Below, piece after piece: positions 21,177 to 21,966 of a DNA stretch of 21,966 nucleotides (positions are counted from its first letter, which is position 1; every line of letters starts with the position of its first letter). Below the pieces are notes generated by a model. The model was not told the origin of the DNA. It saw only the letters and a list, made by a program, of their open reading frames with translations, and did no database searches. The translations under genes and the position numbers were made by a program. This stretch comes from CAZULF01 sp964621215 (lineage in GTDB: Bacteria > Pseudomonadota > Gammaproteobacteria > UBA1113). The stretch covers positions 1-21,966 of the forward strand of contig CAZULF010000027.1 in NCBI GenBank assembly GCA_964621215.1, written 5' to 3'.

Positions 21177-21638
21177 ATGCTAATAACTGATAATTTAACT
21201 CGGATTACCTTTACTTGTAATTCAATTGTCACAACTATCGACAGCCCTACCAAAGACTCACTTCAATCAATTATCACACGATTAAAACAAAATGAGCCTA
21301 TAACCTCCCTAGCACTATATGGTACAAATATCACGAACCAAAGTATCTATCATCTAGTCGCGTCTATCAATGGCTCTGTACCAACAACTTCACAGAGCAA
21401 AAGTCCCTCCGTATTGCGCAACACACATCTTATTACGCTGCATCTATATTTAAAACTGACAACAGAACAGATTGATATTTTGTCTAACCGTCTTGCCAAC
21501 AATGTTGCATTAACCGATTTATATGTGGCCGTGAATAGCGTTGATCGATCAAATGCGCTCAACGCACTCTATGGTTTAGTTCGAGCCAATGATCGATTAT
21601 CAACACTCCACATATCGTACCTGGAAAAAAATCAGTGA
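21177..21638 (+). CDS. Leucine-rich-repeat-like protein, 153 aa; effector-like
   Basis: I do not recognise a named family. The sequence has repeated units of strand-turn-helix type with Leu/Ile spacing like RNI-type LRRs: EPITSLALYGTNITNQSIYH, then THLITLHLYLKLTTEQIDIL, then VALTDLYVAVNSVDRSNALN, then DRLSTLHISYLEKNQ. The repeat spacing is roughly 28 residues. No signal peptide or membrane segment is seen. AGGGGGC a few bases before the ATG supports the start. Its TGA overlaps the ATG of the next gene by one base (TGATG), implying translational coupling. Small LRR proteins of this kind in host-associated bacteria are often secreted, but nothing here proves it. A once-longer LRR gene broken at the TGA is the alternative. 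Confidence 0.6.
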   Translation: MLITDNLTRITFTCNSIVTTIDSPTKDSLQSIITRLKQNEPITSLALYGTNITNQSIYHLVASINGSVPTTSQSKSPSVLRNTHLITLHLYLKLTTEQIDILSNRLANNVALTDLYVAVNSVDRSNALNALYGLVRANDRLSTLHISYLEKNQ

Positions 21639-21928
21639 TGCGGGATTCATCATCTCATGCGTTTAACGAAAGTGACGTGGAACCTCTTTTAAGAGAAAAA
21701 CTCTGGTTTAATTGGCTAATTAAACCATTAGCCATTACCCGAGCTGAAGAAAAACTACCCTACGATGCTTATGCCATACTATTTTTGATGATTAATTTTA
21801 TAGGCTCTGTACTTCGTTTACTGATAAACTTAACTTCCGGATCATCGTTCAGTTTTTTCCGTCCCGTATTGCAAGAAAACTATATAAGCGACTGCGCATC
21901 ATTTCCGCATCATTCCTATGGTAAATAA
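21638..21928 (+). CDS. Small membrane protein, 96 aa, coupled to the LRR-like gene
   Basis: I do not recognise this protein. It begins at the ATG that shares a base with the upstream TGA (a GTG one codon earlier is also in frame). Residues ~10-45 are charged (NESDVEPLLREKLWFNWL). One hydrophobic segment spans ~46-68 (YAILFLMINFIGSVLRLLIN), and a polar, aromatic C-terminus follows. The frame closes 38 bp before the window edge. The overlap suggests it is made together with the LRR-like protein. It may instead be the membrane tail of an originally longer LRR-membrane protein split by a nonsense or frameshift change. Confidence 0.5.
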   Translation: MRDSSSHAFNESDVEPLLREKLWFNWLIKPLAITRAEEKLPYDAYAILFLMINFIGSVLRLLINLTSGSSFSFFRPVLQENYISDCASFPHHSYGK

Positions 21929-21966
21929 TGAAACTCAATGGAGACGTCCCCTATACTCGAGTACTT

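Noticed and set aside
1..21966. CRISPR arrays, rRNA and tRNA genes
   Set aside because: I found no regularly spaced direct repeats, no cloverleaf-like segment, and no rRNA-like sequence; the only long direct repeat is the coding tandem duplication.

Overview
The window is AT-rich DNA from what looks like a gammaproteobacterium with a host-associated lifestyle, most plausibly in the Legionellales/Coxiellaceae neighbourhood. I infer this from several things. The QueF is of the long gammaproteobacterial type. Small cytosolic enzymes are mixed with large proteins of eukaryote-facing look: an ankyrin-like/HAD protein ending in a CaaX box, an Asn/Ser/Thr-rich single-pass membrane protein, and an LRR-like protein paired with a small membrane protein. 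There are also many gene remnants and palindromic intergenic repeats. No 16S, tRNA or other taxonomic marker is present, so the assignment is an inference.

Layout. 1-1478: 5' end of a serine beta-lactamase-like gene, a small unknown gene preceded by a long imperfect palindrome, and a hemerythrin-like protein. 1479-2101: a decay zone with an 80-bp palindromic element and a broken second copy of a marR-SRPBCC pair whose intact copy lies at 18030-18908. 2102-4082: a coiled-coil protein, then a MarR regulator facing a Bcr/CflA-type MFS pump gene that has lost its middle, with two matching operator palindromes between them, and a PAS-domain fragment. 4360-8681: small metabolic and stress genes (cupin, SAM methyltransferase next to an MTA/SAH-type nucleosidase, APH-fold kinase, CutA, ABM monooxygenase). 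8839-13980: the most unusual part, with two large proteins of effector character separated by a DUF5946-like gene and a kinase remnant. 13981-17575: a truncated repeat, a cupin/APH-fold pair overlapping by 4 bp, a merR-queF fused reading frame frameshifted at a G7 tract, a remnant gene and a 216-bp palindromic element. 17443-19054: a segment holding a GGCT-like gene, an SRPBCC gene and a marR, bracketed by 46-bp inverted repeats. 19171-21966: a deleted paralogue of the nucleosidase, the queuosine-precursor transporter YhhQ, a PNPOx-like oxidase, and the LRR-like/membrane protein pair.

Connections between genes. QueF and YhhQ both serve queuosine supply, by synthesis of preQ1 and uptake of precursor. 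The methyltransferase makes SAH, which an adjacent MTAN-like nucleosidase could clear. Both MarR genes have palindromes placed to allow autoregulation, and merR-queF has a textbook 19-bp-spacer MerR promoter. The three strongest observations are the exact 498-bp in-frame tandem duplication in the HAD-like protein with 12-bp junction repeats, its C-terminal CIIS prenylation box, and the merR-queF fusion with its homopolymer frameshift.
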